From Heligmosomoides polygyrus polygyrus (taxonomy: Eukaryota; Nematoda; Chromadorea; Rhabditida; Heligmosomidae), in contig OX377204.1 of NCBI GenBank assembly GCA_947396885.1, positions 23,071,706 to 23,135,705 on the forward strand: a stretch of DNA of 64,000 nt. Reading direction: 5' to 3'. The position numbers and the translations under genes were made by a program. The notes beneath the pieces are model-generated. The model did not search any database. It saw only the letters and a program-made list of their open reading frames with translations, and had not been told where the DNA came from. Of this stretch, positions 1 through 10,917 are shown piece after piece; positions within the stretch are counted from its first letter, which is position 1, and the number at the start of each line of letters is the position of its first letter.

Positions 1-175
1 CGTTGGCCATCTTGACTTCGCGATCCAGACACACGTATCTGGAGCATTCGAAGATGTTCATTCCGTTGAGCGAGAATGGCGCATCAGGAACTCGCCTCCC
101 TTCGTCATTGTCGTGACCCCTATGAGTCACGATACCGTATCCTATCGGATGGGCGCCTGAGACTCGACTGGGCCA
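1..175 (-). pseudogene. RTE-clade reverse transcriptase fragment, cut by window edge
   Basis: On the minus strand one frame stays open from about 175 to the window edge. It reads RVPDAPFSLNGMNIFECS and then YVCLDREVKMAN. This matches the RT thumb region of RTE non-LTR retrotransposons, where an N-G-x-N-I-x-E-C-S-S-Y-V-Y-L-G-R-E block is typical. The rest lies outside the window. It belongs to a different RTE subfamily from the three long copies at 30.7, 38.9 and 43.6 kb, whose equivalent block is YLGSAIASDG. The LTR element starts about 100 bp away. Confidence 0.6.
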
Positions 176-277
176 CCAAACCAGAAGGCGGTGCTAGCAG
201 GGAGTCTGGCGACAGTTCGGCATCGTGAGCGGTCAGCCAACTTGCTCGCCTCCTCTTCCCTGTCCAGCTAGACCGAG

Positions 278-839
278 TGTTTGGACTGCATCAAGGTCCA
301 ATACGGTTTTGGTGGTTCAAAGCTATGACTCTTGTCCGATCATATTTATTGTGCAAGTGGTACATGTGCGGCTAAGGAAGAGAATAGATGATAGAGCGTT
401 TAGTCTTGGTTAGTTCCTTCTTGTAGTCTTAGTCTTTCTTGAGTTCTTGATGTAGTCTTTCTTGGGTCTTGATGGCCAGTCGGCCTAGTTCTTGTGGCTC
501 TGACAGGCCGGAGTGGGATCGTCCTGTAGGACGCCCACTCCTCTGCTTCGGCCGCGGAGGCCACGGCAGTCCTTGCTGCGGGCCTCGGCGACCGGGATGG
601 TACTTGTTGAGCGAGCCTCGTCGGCGGCTCTCTTGAGTTCTTGAGACGGCAAGATGACGGCGGCGGAGGCGACGGTGGCGACGGTTGAGGCCGGAGCTGG
701 AGCTGGAGAGCTGCTGCGAGACGAGACGAGACTGCTCTCTGCCCGGAGGAGGCTGCTTATATACGTTTTCCGGGGGGCGGGCAGTGTGGCGGCAGTGGCC
801 TGTTGGGGGCGGGCCGCTTTACACTCGTGCCGGCCGGCA
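278..839 (-). repeat. 3' LTR of the pol-less LTR element
   Basis: 562 bp, TG...CA, matching 7790-8351 except at two positions I can see (near 657 and 732). AATAAA on the minus strand at 345-350 would serve as the polyadenylation signal. The shared sequence runs four bases (ggcc) past the CA end, probably by chance. Confidence 0.8.
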
Positions 840-2911
840 GGCCAAAGCGAACTCGTGTGTAGTTTTTTAGTTTTTAAGGAGAAAGTGTGTTTCCCTTTAC
901 TTTTGGGAGAAATGTTAAATTCGTTCATGAGCTTGTGTCACCAGGTGTTTAGTTGCTTTAGAACCGATTTGTTTTCGTTGCTGTCGTTATTGGGAGTGAG
1001 TTATAATATTTTCTTTAGTATTATTAGTTGTAATATAGTATTAGTTTTAGTATAATTCGTTTGGATATAGTCGTTAAAGAGGTGTCCCTCTCTCTTTCTT
1101 TTTTTTCCCAGAGTATTTATTCAGGAGTTCCTCTGCTTTAGAGTGTATCTTTTAGTTTTTTAGTATGTAGGTTTCGTGGCTTCGATTATGATGTAGTAGT
1201 GTTCAATACTGTACTGGTTGTACCAGTAGCGAGAGATCGTAAAGAGCTATCGCCATTAAACGGATCTCTAGTGTTTGTATGAGTGCGTAACCGATCTTTA
1301 CGGTTTGTAACGCATTTCTGTTTGTCCAGAAATTGGGGAAGTATTGGCTGAGGTACGAAGGAGCCTGTTGGCTCTTATAGTATTGCTAGTGCTTCGTTAA
1401 ATAGCGTGGCAACACTGTTTAGTTTGAATTCCAGAATAGTTATTAAGTGTGTTATTTGGTGTCGCTGTATTCGTAGTATTTGGCAAGTATGAAAATTGAT
1501 GTTTGTGAAAGTGATTGGGGCATGATAGATGTCGCATTCTGCGATTAGTTTTTGAATGTCATTGTTATGACAAGATATTTTTTATTTGATTCGTCCAATT
1601 GTCGTGGCGTATTCGTAGTGAGTTGACGAAAGGGTTGGAGTTTTTTAAAAACGGGTGTGAGCGTGGTGAGGACTGAGTGAGCTATTACGCGAGAGGTTCT
1701 GTACTCGCGTTGTAGTAGTTAGAATGTGGCGCGAAGCACATTAGGCGTGTTAGTTTTAGTAGTTATTTTAGTTGTTATTATTAGCTTAGTCGTTTTGTGC
1801 TTTTGGTGGCCACAGTCGTTGTCGCTGTTGCGACCTGTCGTCTGTATTTTGTGCGACTGTTCATTTTTCGGTGCTTCTTCCCATCACTTGTAGCAGGATT
1901 GATGGATGACGATTGCTTTAACTGCGTTTAGCCTACTGCACCACTTTGTCGTTCACGACTGCTTCCCTGCCAGTGATAGAGTCATTTGGTGGTTGATGGT
2001 CGTAGTTGAGCTTGTTGCGATAGTTAATATGGGAACAGGGGTAGTCCATTCGTTGGGAGGTCGTCATGTAGTGCGCTTTATCCAATTCCAAACGGTTATT
2101 TGGCATCTTCAGGGTAGAACGCAATCCTCGCGAACTATTATACTCTTTTCGAGTGTTCGTCGGCGAGATTGGACTCAATATGTTGGGTCATCTCGGAGGG
2201 AGAGGTTCTATGTCTTGTTTGCGGTGAAATAAATCGTCTCGACCGCGGAGCAATTGATCTTGGTTTTACTTGCACCAGATCTTGGCTTATGGGGGTGGTT
2301 TGATTTGGTCAAAGAGTACTCTTTCGGATTCATAGTTATTATTATTATTATTGTTAGTATTATTATTTTTTTTGTATAATGGAGTGATCCTTGGCGGATG
2401 GTCACTCCGTTTGAGTGCGAGCCTATTGACTGCTCGCCAATAGAATTGAGTAAGTTAGTTGAGGTAGTGAATAATAGTGAATAGAATAGGAGTTGTAGTT
2501 CTCAGCGTAGTGAGTTATTGAGTCGTAGCTGTCGTAGTGGGTTGCCGAATAAATACGCCGTGGGCGTGGTATTCGGCTTTCGATGAAAGGTTTTGCCGTG
2601 GACTCGATAAGGCCAGTAAAGCGTATGGGAAAAGGTCATCCGCTATCATTCGCGTAAGGCATAAGGTCATTTGATTTGTGGAGTAAATTACCGTTCGCGA
2701 GGCGCGATTCAAGCGCCGCCGGCTTTTTTAGTGCAACTTTCTTCCTCATGGGAATGCAATCTGACTGGGCTCTGTAGGCTTCTCTTGCGAAGCGTCGTTA
2801 AGCTTTGTGTAAGTTGTTCGTGAGAGTTTATTGAGTTTATTATTACTTGTGAGTTCATCCTTTTTATTTATAGAATGTGTATGTATTATTATTTTTGTGT
2901 GAGGAAGCCTA
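840..2911. other. Non-coding G+T-rich interior of the LTR element
   Basis: Plus strand is rich in T and G (runs such as gttattagttgtaa), hence A+C-rich in the element's RNA sense. No pol-like frame is visible on either strand. Short (ATT)n tracts occur near 2336-2370. Confidence 0.5.
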
Positions 2912-3292
2912 TTATTCTTCCTCTTCGTCCGAATAGATATCTTCGTCGTGGTCATTTTCTGACTCTGTGTCGCTAGGTGAGTTTGGCGGCGTTATTGGTG
3001 TGTGATAGTATAACGGCCGATATGGATATCCTAGCAGACGTCTGAGTCGTTGTTCTCTACGCCACTCTGTGTATAAAGCGTTGAGAAGATGGAGCAGTAT
3101 GTCCATTTCTTCTGGGATGTCTTCCCATGGATTGGGTTGTGGCGGTGGATCGATATTAATGTCGTTTTCGTCATCGTCTTGTTCGTCTTGTTGGGCATAG
3201 TTATTAACGAGAGGTTCCTCGTTTTCGGAAAAGTAGTCATTGTCGAGGAGTTCCTCATCTGAGAAAGTTTCACTGGTGCTGTCGTCTGACAT
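2912..3292 (-). CDS. Small acidic protein in the LTR element (126 aa)
   Basis: Intact ATG-to-stop frame downstream of the zinc-knuckle ORF. The product is very acidic at both ends (MSDDSTSETFSDEELLDNDY; DEDIYSDEEEE). A basic, aromatic middle, LHLLNALYTEWRREQRLRRL, then PYRPLYY, looks like an amphipathic helix. I do not recognise the family. Conservation of the frame inside an otherwise non-coding, very young element suggests it is used. It might alternatively be the C-terminal domain of a gag product joined to the zinc-knuckle ORF by splicing or frameshift. Confidence 0.45.
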   Translation of the reverse strand: MSDDSTSETFSDEELLDNDYFSENEEPLVNNYAQQDEQDDDENDINIDPPPQPNPWEDIPEEMDILLHLLNALYTEWRREQRLRRLLGYPYRPLYYHTPITPPNSPSDTESENDHDEDIYSDEEEE

Positions 3293-3507
3293 TGTCGGAG
3301 TTAGCGTAGAGTTCGTCGTTTATATAGGGCTGTGAATTTGTTCTTTGCTCTGGCCACTGCGAGTTTCGCACGTTCTGGCTGTAAAGTGCTAGTCGCACGT
3401 GTGCCTCTGTTGGTTTTCGCACGGAGGCGTGAGAACGTGTTCCGCTTAGTGGCTAGTTTATCTGATCGTTTTGTGGTTCTCAGTGATTTGAGCTTTATTA
3501 GCGTAAA

Positions 3508-4029
3508 TTACATAGGAAACTTGAAATGACAGAACGTAGAATGATGCTTCGACTTGGTGTTTATACGTCCCGCCTTCTTGCAGTAGTAGCATGTTGTGGG
3601 AGTATTACATGCAGTGGGGATGTGTGTGGCGTCTTTGTGGCACCGGATGCACTTATTGAGTTCGCGCATCCTATCCTCTCTTTGTGTGAGGGAGTTGTAC
3701 GAAGGGCATGAAGTAGACCAATGCGTTCCGTTGCAGAAGACACAGATCTTCTTGCGTGGATGGATCGTAGCACCTTCTTTAAGCATCCCCTTGAGCTGCT
3801 TCTGCGTTGTTGTGCGTGTGTATTCACCGGTTGCCTTGCGGTTTCGCTCCCTGTGGGCTTTTGTTGGAGTTAGTTGTTCGCTTATTGCGTCGACTTTGGC
3901 TTCCACCCGTTGAAGCGCGTTTTTGACTTCCATTAGAGCGGATACGAATTCTTGAACGTCGACGGTAAGTATTAGTTCTTGCAAAGAGTTGTTGTCGTCC
4001 ATTGTCGAAGTGCTGGACATTGGACTCAA
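3508..4029 (-). CDS. Nucleocapsid-like zinc-knuckle protein (173 aa)
   Basis: The N-terminal half has a short heptad-like stretch (residues ~18-50, VDVQEFVSALMEVKNALQRV) and a basic linker. The C-terminal half carries three Cys/His clusters: C-x2-C-x3-H-x4-C (CVFCNGTHWSTSC), C-x2-C-x5-H-x4-C (CIRCHKDATHIPTAC) and a CYYC...H-H-x3-C cluster. Three consecutive knuckles of this spacing are typical of the gag C-terminus of BEL/Pao elements. A complete BEL gag-pol would be well over 1000 residues, so only an RNA-binding remnant is kept, yet the frame is intact. It lies 215 bp upstream, in element orientation, of the acidic ORF. It could package or chaperone the element's RNA; this role is inference. 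Confidence 0.6.
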   Translation of the reverse strand: MSPMSSTSTMDDNNSLQELILTVDVQEFVSALMEVKNALQRVEAKVDAISEQLTPTKAHRERNRKATGEYTRTTTQKQLKGMLKEGATIHPRKKICVFCNGTHWSTSCPSYNSLTQREDRMRELNKCIRCHKDATHIPTACNTPTTCYYCKKAGRINTKSKHHSTFCHFKFPM

Positions 4030-6710
4030 GCGTTTGGTCGTTGTTGGCCCTTGCCTAAAATATCGTTCGAGTTATTTCGTTGGCTAGGTTTCGTTTAGTT
4101 ATTCGAGTTTCACGAGTGAAGTGAGAACTGCACAGAGAGAGTATGATAGCGAGTCTACGGCTTATTTGTAAGGTAGTCTCTGTTGAGACTGGTTTGTTAT
4201 TTTTCGTTGCGTTTTTGTAGTATTTAAAGAGGGTTATTGTTGTTGAGTTATGTTATTATGACACTCCAAATAGGTGTCTCGTGAGACTGGAGTGTGGGGT
4301 TTATTGTCCACCGTGAGTCTGCAACGGTGTGGAGTTTGCTTGTTTTAAGTAGTTTTAGTGTTTTTCCAAACAAAGTAATGATTTTTCGAGTTTTGACCCG
4401 AGGAAATCGTATTCGTTTCGTTCGTCGATGTAGGCATATTCGATAGGTTCGAGTGATATTGCGCGTTAGAGTGTCAATGCATCATTGATTTAGCATAATA
4501 GTCTTTGCTTTACGCAACCAATCGTAGAGTCCGTTAGATATTGCGTTTCTTCAAGATTGTTGTAACAAGAGAGGCTATGGCACATTTTATGTGCATGGGT
4601 GCTTTCGTGCACGCGTGAGTGTTGACCCTAATGGGGTAATATGTTCGTCAGAATTTTGGTTGCAGTATGGGTTAGGTTTTTTAGTCTTTTTATGAGTAAG
4701 CTTCGTTATGGATTAAGACTGCTTGACCGTTATGTTGTATTCTTTGTAGGCTACATTGCCGTATGACGCTCATTTTTCCGATTCCTACTTTTGAGTTGGG
4801 CTCGGAATTCCTTTCGGACCAGGAGCGTCCTTCTGGTTCTCCTTATTTCTGAGGTTTCATGGCTTGCTGTGTAAGCCAAGTATTCAGATTTTTTTTGGGT
4901 TGGACTTCACTGTATTTAGTGTGAAAGTCTGAGTATTTTTAAGTGGCTTAGTTCAGTGCAGAATTTATTGTGTTCATGAACAAGACTTCATTGTTTGAAG
5001 TCCCAGAGTATTTCGTTTCGAATTGGGATTTTATTCCGGATAGTTGTAGCGGCCTGATAGTTATGGGCTTCTGTTAATGTGTCGTCGTGTCGTAGTAGGT
5101 TTCTATTAGTTTTTCGAGAATTGCCATGATTTATAAAATCTGATTGTTTTCCTTAGTCTTGGCTTAGCGATTTCGTTAAAGGCTAAGCTGTAAAGTGCTT
5201 GTGAGCGAGACTTCAGTGTGACGTTGGTTTGTTTAAGATTGGGAGCAACTCCAGTGGTCTGGTAGTTTTGAGTTATTATTATGTAGTATATTTTTTTTCG
5301 TGAAGTGCCATGGTTTTGACATGAAATGGCTTTTTCTTAGTCTTAGTTCAGTAATGTTGTCGTTAGGAAGACTTCATTGTTTGAAGTCTGAGGGCTCGAG
5401 CAGTAGTTTTAGATTCCGGTGCGAGCATTGTGTTAAGCTCGGCAGTTGTATTGTTGTACGAAGACTTCGTTGTTCGAGGTCTGGAAGTATGAGGACTAGT
5501 CTTAGTTTTGAGTGTGAGTTTTGACTGTACTTCGGATGCTCAAATTATTTAGTGACCCTGTATAGGCCTTGTGAATCGGATCCATTAGATTTTAGTTTTG
5601 CTTCTTAAGTTGTAAAGTTGTAAGATACGTTGTTGCACTTATAGATCTGTGGCCGGCGTTTATACTGAGCTATGTAAGCTTAAGCTGCTAAGAACTGCGG
5701 TGAGCGAGTATTATGGCGGGCAAGATTTATTATTATGGTTTTCTTGTTATCGACCTTGGGTGGACTTTCCGAACCGCCGATTCAGGTTAGTTCGCACCCA
5801 GGTGGCCCCAAATGGGCACGTATATTATCATCCGAGGAAGGACTTTCCGACTTGCCATTTCGGGTTATTTCACTTCCTCGAGGGTGGGCTTATCACCACC
5901 CCGTGTAACTGAATGAGGCGCCATGGAAATTATCTGTTCTTGTATTATCACATTATATGTGGGTAGGTTTCCCAACGTCCAAGGTCGGGGTTATCGCTAC
6001 CCAATTATCTTATTGACGTATTCGTCATGTTATCAACTTGGGTGGAATGTCTGTTCACACCCGTATGTAACCGGTTATGCCGAAGAAAGATAGGAGAGAA
6101 TGAGTTTTTATTGGGTTGTGTGTACACGAGTTGTATTCATTTTGCACTATAGGCTTGTTAGCCTGTTTGTGTGCTTTTTTGTAGTTGTTGACTATAGTCT
6201 TTATGAGTGAAAATATAGCATTAAGGTTGAGTACTCATTTGTTTATTAGTAGTCTTACAATCGTAATGGGTTTTATAGTTTTACAGCAAGTGAAATGCTG
6301 TTTCGGGAGTTAGTCATTTTCTGAGCGCCATGCTTAGACGCCTTAACTTGATTGTCATGAACACTTGAGAGTCGAAGCGCGCGTTCTTCTCGTCTCAAGG
6401 GATTCTGTATGGCTGGTATATGGATGATCTTGCGGCGCACTGACCTGGCCAGTATCAGTTCGCCGGAAGTTCATCCGTGTAGAATCATGTTCACGATGAT
6501 CAAGTCGCTTAATTTTGCTCATAGTGTCGAGCTAGTTTTGTTTGGGTAGTGTAGATGTTTATTAGTTAATTAGAGTTCAAATTGTGGGCAATGTCCACGC
6601 CTAAGCTTGTTTCGAACTAATGAGTTCACTTTGTGCACTGGTTGAATTCGTTTTGAGCTAGTTATTGTATCATGTTTGGTGTTTGAGTTCGCCGCCTTGC
6701 ATGTGGCGGC
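4030..6710. other. Non-coding interior of LTR element with short hairpins
   Basis: No gene seen. Small inverted repeats recur, e.g. gacttca-ttg-tttgaagtc near 4985 and 5368 and a variant near 5461. Short inverted modules around stretches such as ggtggactttcc occur at 5755-5890. These look like a structured leader in the RNA. Confidence 0.4.
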
Positions 6711-6945
6711 GCGGGCTGAGTCACGTAGTGTAGCACTCCCGAGGCGGTCAGGAATGCGGCGTCGCGGACATGAGTCACGCGGTGTAACACTCCCGAGGCG
6801 GTTGGGAGTCGTCGCGGACGTGAGTCACGCGGTGTAACACTCCCGAGATGGTCAGGAGTGCGGCGTCGCAGACGTGAGTCACGCGGTGTAACACTCCCGA
6901 GGCGGTCGGGAGTGCGGCGTCGCGGACGTGAGGCGCACAGTGTAA
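6711..6945. repeat. Tandem repeat, ~60-bp unit, about 4 copies
   Basis: Units share gtgtaacactcccgaggcgg and gcggcgtcgcggacgtgag with small indels. They lie in the 5' leader region of the LTR element, between the primer site and the zinc-knuckle ORF. Confidence 0.75.
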
Positions 6946-7189
6946 CATCGGTTTGTGCACGCGTTGACGGTTTTGCTATAGTTTTATCAGTATTATTGTT
7001 ATTGTTAGTATTATTCTTAGATTATTATTAGTAGTATGAGTATTTCTGAAGTGGGAGTTGAGATGAGTGATTTTAGTTGTTGCTGAGGCATCGCATTTTG
7101 TGGTGCCGAAGTTCTTCTGGAATTGGTTAGTGCGTCTTGTTTTGGTGCTTTGTCGCTAGGTTGACTAGTCTTATTGTGCATTTTGTTTA

Positions 7190-7775
7190 ATATTTGAGTT
7201 CGTTCTGATCGTTTAGTGCACCTTTGGTGGTGCTTGAGTTCGTCTAAATCGTCTGTTAGCCTCTTTTGGTGCTTTAGGCCTGAATTCGTTTCGGATCATC
7301 TGGTGCGCAATATTTAGCCTGAATTGGTTTCGGATCTTTCCGTGCATGTCACCTCGTTCGGTGCATGCTTTCGCTCCTGCCTTATTTCGTTTCGTATCGA
7401 TTCAAACACTGTGGACAGTATTGGATTCATCTTGTCTGAATTATTCGTTTGGTGCGTTAGATGGCTATTGTCTGGGCTCGTTTTGAACCGTCCGTGCCTT
7501 GGTGCCGGAGTTTGTTTCTGTTTAATATCGTTATGGGTCGTCCGGAGCACCTTTGGCGTGTGGAAACGTTTGGGCCTGAATTCGTTTTGGATCGGCCCCG
7601 ATGCATGTTTGGTATATGCGGTTCATTGGTCCTGATTTCGTTTCGGATCGGCTGATGCATCATGTTTGGTGCATGGCGCGATTGGCGCGATGTTTTTTGG
7701 CCAGGGTCCGTTTTGAACCGGCTTGAGTCGTTTGCTTGGTGCATGAGATTGATTCGGCCTGAGTTCGTTTCGGAT
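7190..7775. repeat. Degenerate tandem repeats beside the primer binding site
   Basis: The motif cctgaattcgtttcggatc followed by a 'ggtgcat' module recurs roughly every 50-90 bp up to the primer site, with heavy divergence. The last unit overlaps the primer site itself, so the primer-site sequence may have been amplified through the leader. Confidence 0.5.
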
Positions 7776-7789
7776 CGGCCGATGCACCA
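7776..7789 (-). other. Primer binding site, tRNA-Gly type
   Basis: Directly after the 5' LTR the minus strand reads TGGTGCATCGGCCG. This is the reverse complement of the CCA-tailed 3' end of nematode tRNA-Gly (...CGGCCGATGCA-CCA) over 14 nt. It fixes element orientation and the LTR boundary. The tRNA match is from memory of the C. elegans tRNA-Gly(GCC) 3' end. Confidence 0.7.
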
Positions 7790-8351
7790 TGTTTGGACTG
7801 CATCAAGGTCCAATACGGTTTTGGTGGTTCAAAGCTATGACTCTTGTCCGATCATATTTATTGTGCAAGTGGTACATGTGCGGCTAAGGAAGAGAATAGA
7901 TGATAGAGCGTTTAGTCTTGGTTAGTTCCTTCTTGTAGTCTTAGTCTTTCTTGAGTTCTTGATGTAGTCTTTCTTGGGTCTTGATGGCCAGTCGGCCTAG
8001 TTCTTGTGGCTCTGACAGGCCGGAGTGGGATCGTCCTGTAGGACGCCCACTCCTCTGCTTCGGCCGCGGAGGCCACGGCAGTCCTTGCTGCGGGCCTCGG
8101 CGACCGGGATGGTACTTGTTGAGCGAGCCTCGTCGGCGGCTCTCTTGAGTTCTTGAGACGGCAAGATGGCGGCGGCGGAGGCGACGGTGGCGACGGTTGA
8201 GGCCGGAGCTGGAGCTGGAGAGCTGCTGCGAGACGAGACGAGACTGCCCTCTGCCCGGAGGAGGCTGCTTATATACGTTTTCCGGGGGGCGGGCAGTGTG
8301 GCGGCAGTGGCCTGTTGGGGGCGGGCCGCTTTACACTCGTGCCGGCCGGCA
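7790..8351 (-). repeat. 5' LTR of the pol-less LTR element
   Basis: 562-bp direct partner of 278-839. Read on the minus strand it starts TGCCGGCCGG and ends CCAAACA. It contains a TATA box near its 5' end and an AATAAA at 7857-7862. Confidence 0.8.
8268..8275 (-). promoter_or_regulatory. TATA box in the 5' LTR
   Basis: TATATAAG on the minus strand, about 77 nt inside the LTR, in a GC-rich context. This is a good core promoter for the element's genomic RNA. Confidence 0.5.
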
Positions 8352-8595
8352 GGCCGGCTCTTGAGCCGAGTATTGATTGAAGTATCATGATTCCGTTGTA
8401 CGGAAGTCATGACACCGAGTGCGACGGGAGCAGGTGGGGCTGCAAGAGAGCTGGGGGTATTCCTCGACAGGTTCCGTAAGTAGTTAGCATTATGTTAGAC
8501 GAAATAAAATGATCAAATAGAAAGTGTTCTGTAGTATAACAAATTCCATACAGACAATACCACTGATGCTCTACAGAATCACAAACGGGATTTTG

Positions 8596-8994
8596 GGATC
8601 TATCCTAGTCCGGGTAGGGGCACATAACTAAAAAAATAGGTAACAAAATGAATTGAAACTTACCGAGCGGCTCCCGGAGGACGAAATGGAACCTAAAAGG
8701 GACTAAAAAGCGAACGAACAAACATAAAAGGCGGGCAAAAAGCCAGGCAATGGAGCCATGCCGCGTGCTGACCGCCGCATGACATGTTATAACGAGGATC
8801 TAACATCGTAAGGAGGGCACACAACTTTGCCTGCTTACAACCGCAACAAATGTGATTTTTTCGTTTTTTTATATGCGACTTTTCTTGTTTAGGTTTAGAC
8901 GTTGTTCTGTAAGAGCCGCTCGGTAAGTCTTAAATGGATTTGATACATATAATACTTTTTAGTTATGTGGCCCCCCCCGGACTAGGATAGATCC
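8596..8994. mobile_element. ~400-bp MITE with ~80-bp terminal inverted repeats
   Basis: Starts ggatctatcctagtccgg and ends with its inverse ccggactaggatagatcc. The arms (8596-8680, 8913-8994) include a shared accgagcggctc/gagccgctcggt. No ORF. A single related end occurs near 48390-48410. Target duplication not resolved. Confidence 0.65.
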
Positions 8995-9215
8995 AGGATT
9001 TCGTACAGTCATGAATGCCATACTACAGTACCGGACATGTCTTTTGGTCATTGGCCGAAAAAGCCGCGCCGGCCAACATAGGCCGCTTTGGAGCGTTCCA
9101 AAGCGGCCTTTTTGAATAACTTCTTTAGAACCCGAGTACTTGCGAAAATAAACATATATTTGAACTCAGCAGCTCAAGCTCTATCTTTTGGTATATAAAT
9201 CTCAGTAGAGTTGAA

Positions 9216-9560
9216 CAATGCATATAGGCCCGACAGAATCAATCGAGTGGGCGCGACAGCTTGTAGAGTGGGTGTTTGAGGACTTTTTTTCCGAAATTTC
9301 CAGCCGTCTTACTGAGGAATTGTTCTAAGACTGTCCAGCTTGCCTTTGGAGTGTGCCGTGCACAATGCATACAGAATCGGACCTACCAATCGAGTGGGCG
9401 CGACGACTTGCAGAGTGAGCGTTTGGGGAGTTTTATCACAAATTTGCAGTCGCCTCACTTAGGAATTGCTCTAGGACTGTCCAGCGAGCCTTTAGAGTGC
9501 GCCGTGAACAATGCATACGTCATCGAACCTATCAATCGAGTGGGAGCCACCGCTTGCAAA
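9216..9560. repeat. Subterminal ~147-bp tandem repeats (mirrored near 12294-12638)
   Basis: caatgcat recurs at 9216, 9363 and 9509, giving units of ~147 bp. Each contains a 'caatcgagtgggcgcgac' and a 'gctctaagactgtccagc' segment. The same array is present, diverged, in the palindromic element at 27.8-28.1 kb. Confidence 0.7.
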
Positions 9561-10717
9561 TTGCACACGCGGCCGTGTTCGGAGCGCAATAACTCTGTCA
9601 GGTCCGAATCGTTTCGGCTGCAACTCGTGGGTCTTGTAGGCAGTGAAACCTTGTAGTAGTAGGCTAACGTAGAACGGTGTAGCTTATGATTAGGTAAAGT
9701 TACAGGGGCGCGAATATGCAGGTTAGCCTTGTGTTACACGATTTTTTCGAAATTCAGACGACCTCTGCAGGAAGACGCGTAGACCTAACGGCCTACAAAC
9801 GCGTAGGCGAGCAGTGCAATTAATGTACTTTATGATGACTTGCTCAGAACTCCCTAGTTTCCTGAAGTGCCTTAGCCCCATCTGCCAATTTAGAGTGGCG
9901 GAAGATAGCGGTTAGTGTTTCTTGAGTTCTTGCACGCCCAGATTTGAGTTTTTGACACTCGCAATGGTACTGCTCTGTTCAGCGTGAAAAGCGCTATCGA
10001 ATGGTGTCAATTCCGGCCGATTATGGAAACATCGATTTTTCGACAATTTCGCATCGAGGACGAGACCGCTCCAGGCCGTCGCAGACGGACGATGACGTCA
10101 TCGAAAATCGATGTTTTCGAAATTGGCCAAGCTTGATACCATTTGATAGAACTTTTCCTGCTGATTTCAACGGTGTTACTAGCAGTATCGAGAACTGTGA
10201 TCTGGGCGAATAAAAGCGCGGAGAACATCGACTCTCGTCTTGCCAAATAGGACGCAAGGGCGTATTCGGAGCGCAGTAACTCTGTCGAGATCAAATCGAT
10301 CTGCCTTCAACGCGTTGCTTTTGTAGCCAGTAAAACGTTCTAATAGCATGCTAAAGAACATCGATATAGCTTGTGAGTGGACGAAGTAACAGCGGCGCGA
10401 ATATGCAGGAGAGGCTTGCGTGACGCATTTTTTCCGATTTCGGTGGACCACTGTGAGAAGACGCGGCGAGCTAACGGCCTCAAGAAGCGTATGCCAACAG
10501 AGCGCTCAAGGTACTTTACGGTGACGGGCTCAGAACTTCTCAGCTGCCTAAACTGCCTTAGCCCCATCTGCTGTTTTAGGGCGGCGGTTGAAGTATCCTG
10601 CCCTCTTACTTGCCCATATTTGGGTTTCCGACACTCACGGTAACACTGTTTTTTTTATAACGAAAAGCTCTATCGAATGGTTTCACTCTCGACATTTTCA
10701 AAAAAATCGATTTTTTG

Positions 10718-10917
10718 NNNNNNNNNNNNNNNNNNNNNNNNNNNNNNNNNNNNNNNNNNNNNNNNNNNNNNNNNNNNNNNNNNNNNNNNNNNNNNNNNNN
10801 NNNNNNNNNNNNNNNNNNNNNNNNNNNNNNNNNNNNNNNNNNNNNNNNNNNNNNNNNNNNNNNNNNNNNNNNNNNNNNNNNNNNNNNNNNNNNNNNNNNN
10901 NNNNNNNNNNNNNNNNN
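10718..10917. other. Assembly gap of 200 N
   Basis: Exactly 200 N inside the palindrome. By symmetry it should contain the partner of roughly 10936-11135. Confidence 0.95.

Larger units (their letters stand above)
278..8351 (-). mobile_element. Young non-autonomous LTR retrotransposon (BEL/Pao-like, no pol)
   Basis: Two 562-bp direct repeats (278-839 and 7790-8351) begin TG and end CA and bound about 6.95 kb. Orientation is minus: a tRNA-Gly-type primer site abuts the right LTR, the LTR carries a TATA box and AATAAA on the minus strand, and a zinc-knuckle ORF reads minus. Protease, reverse transcriptase, RNase H and integrase are absent; the rest of the interior is strongly G+T-biased on the plus strand and non-coding. 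I see only two substitutions between the LTRs, so insertion was recent and must have used proteins from another element. No convincing target duplication or polypurine tract was found. Confidence 0.78.

Noticed and set aside
654..1055. 133-aa plus-strand frame over the LTR
   Set aside because: Runs antisense through the LTR and into the non-coding interior. Caused by GC-rich LTR composition.
6711..6945. CRISPR-like array
   Set aside because: Units are contiguous without unique spacers, and the genome is eukaryotic. An ordinary tandem repeat.
273..8370. ccgag at 273-277 and 8366-8370 as the target duplication of the LTR element
   Set aside because: The right copy is 14 bp away from the CA end of the LTR and the intervening bases differ from the left LTR. 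No valid duplication.
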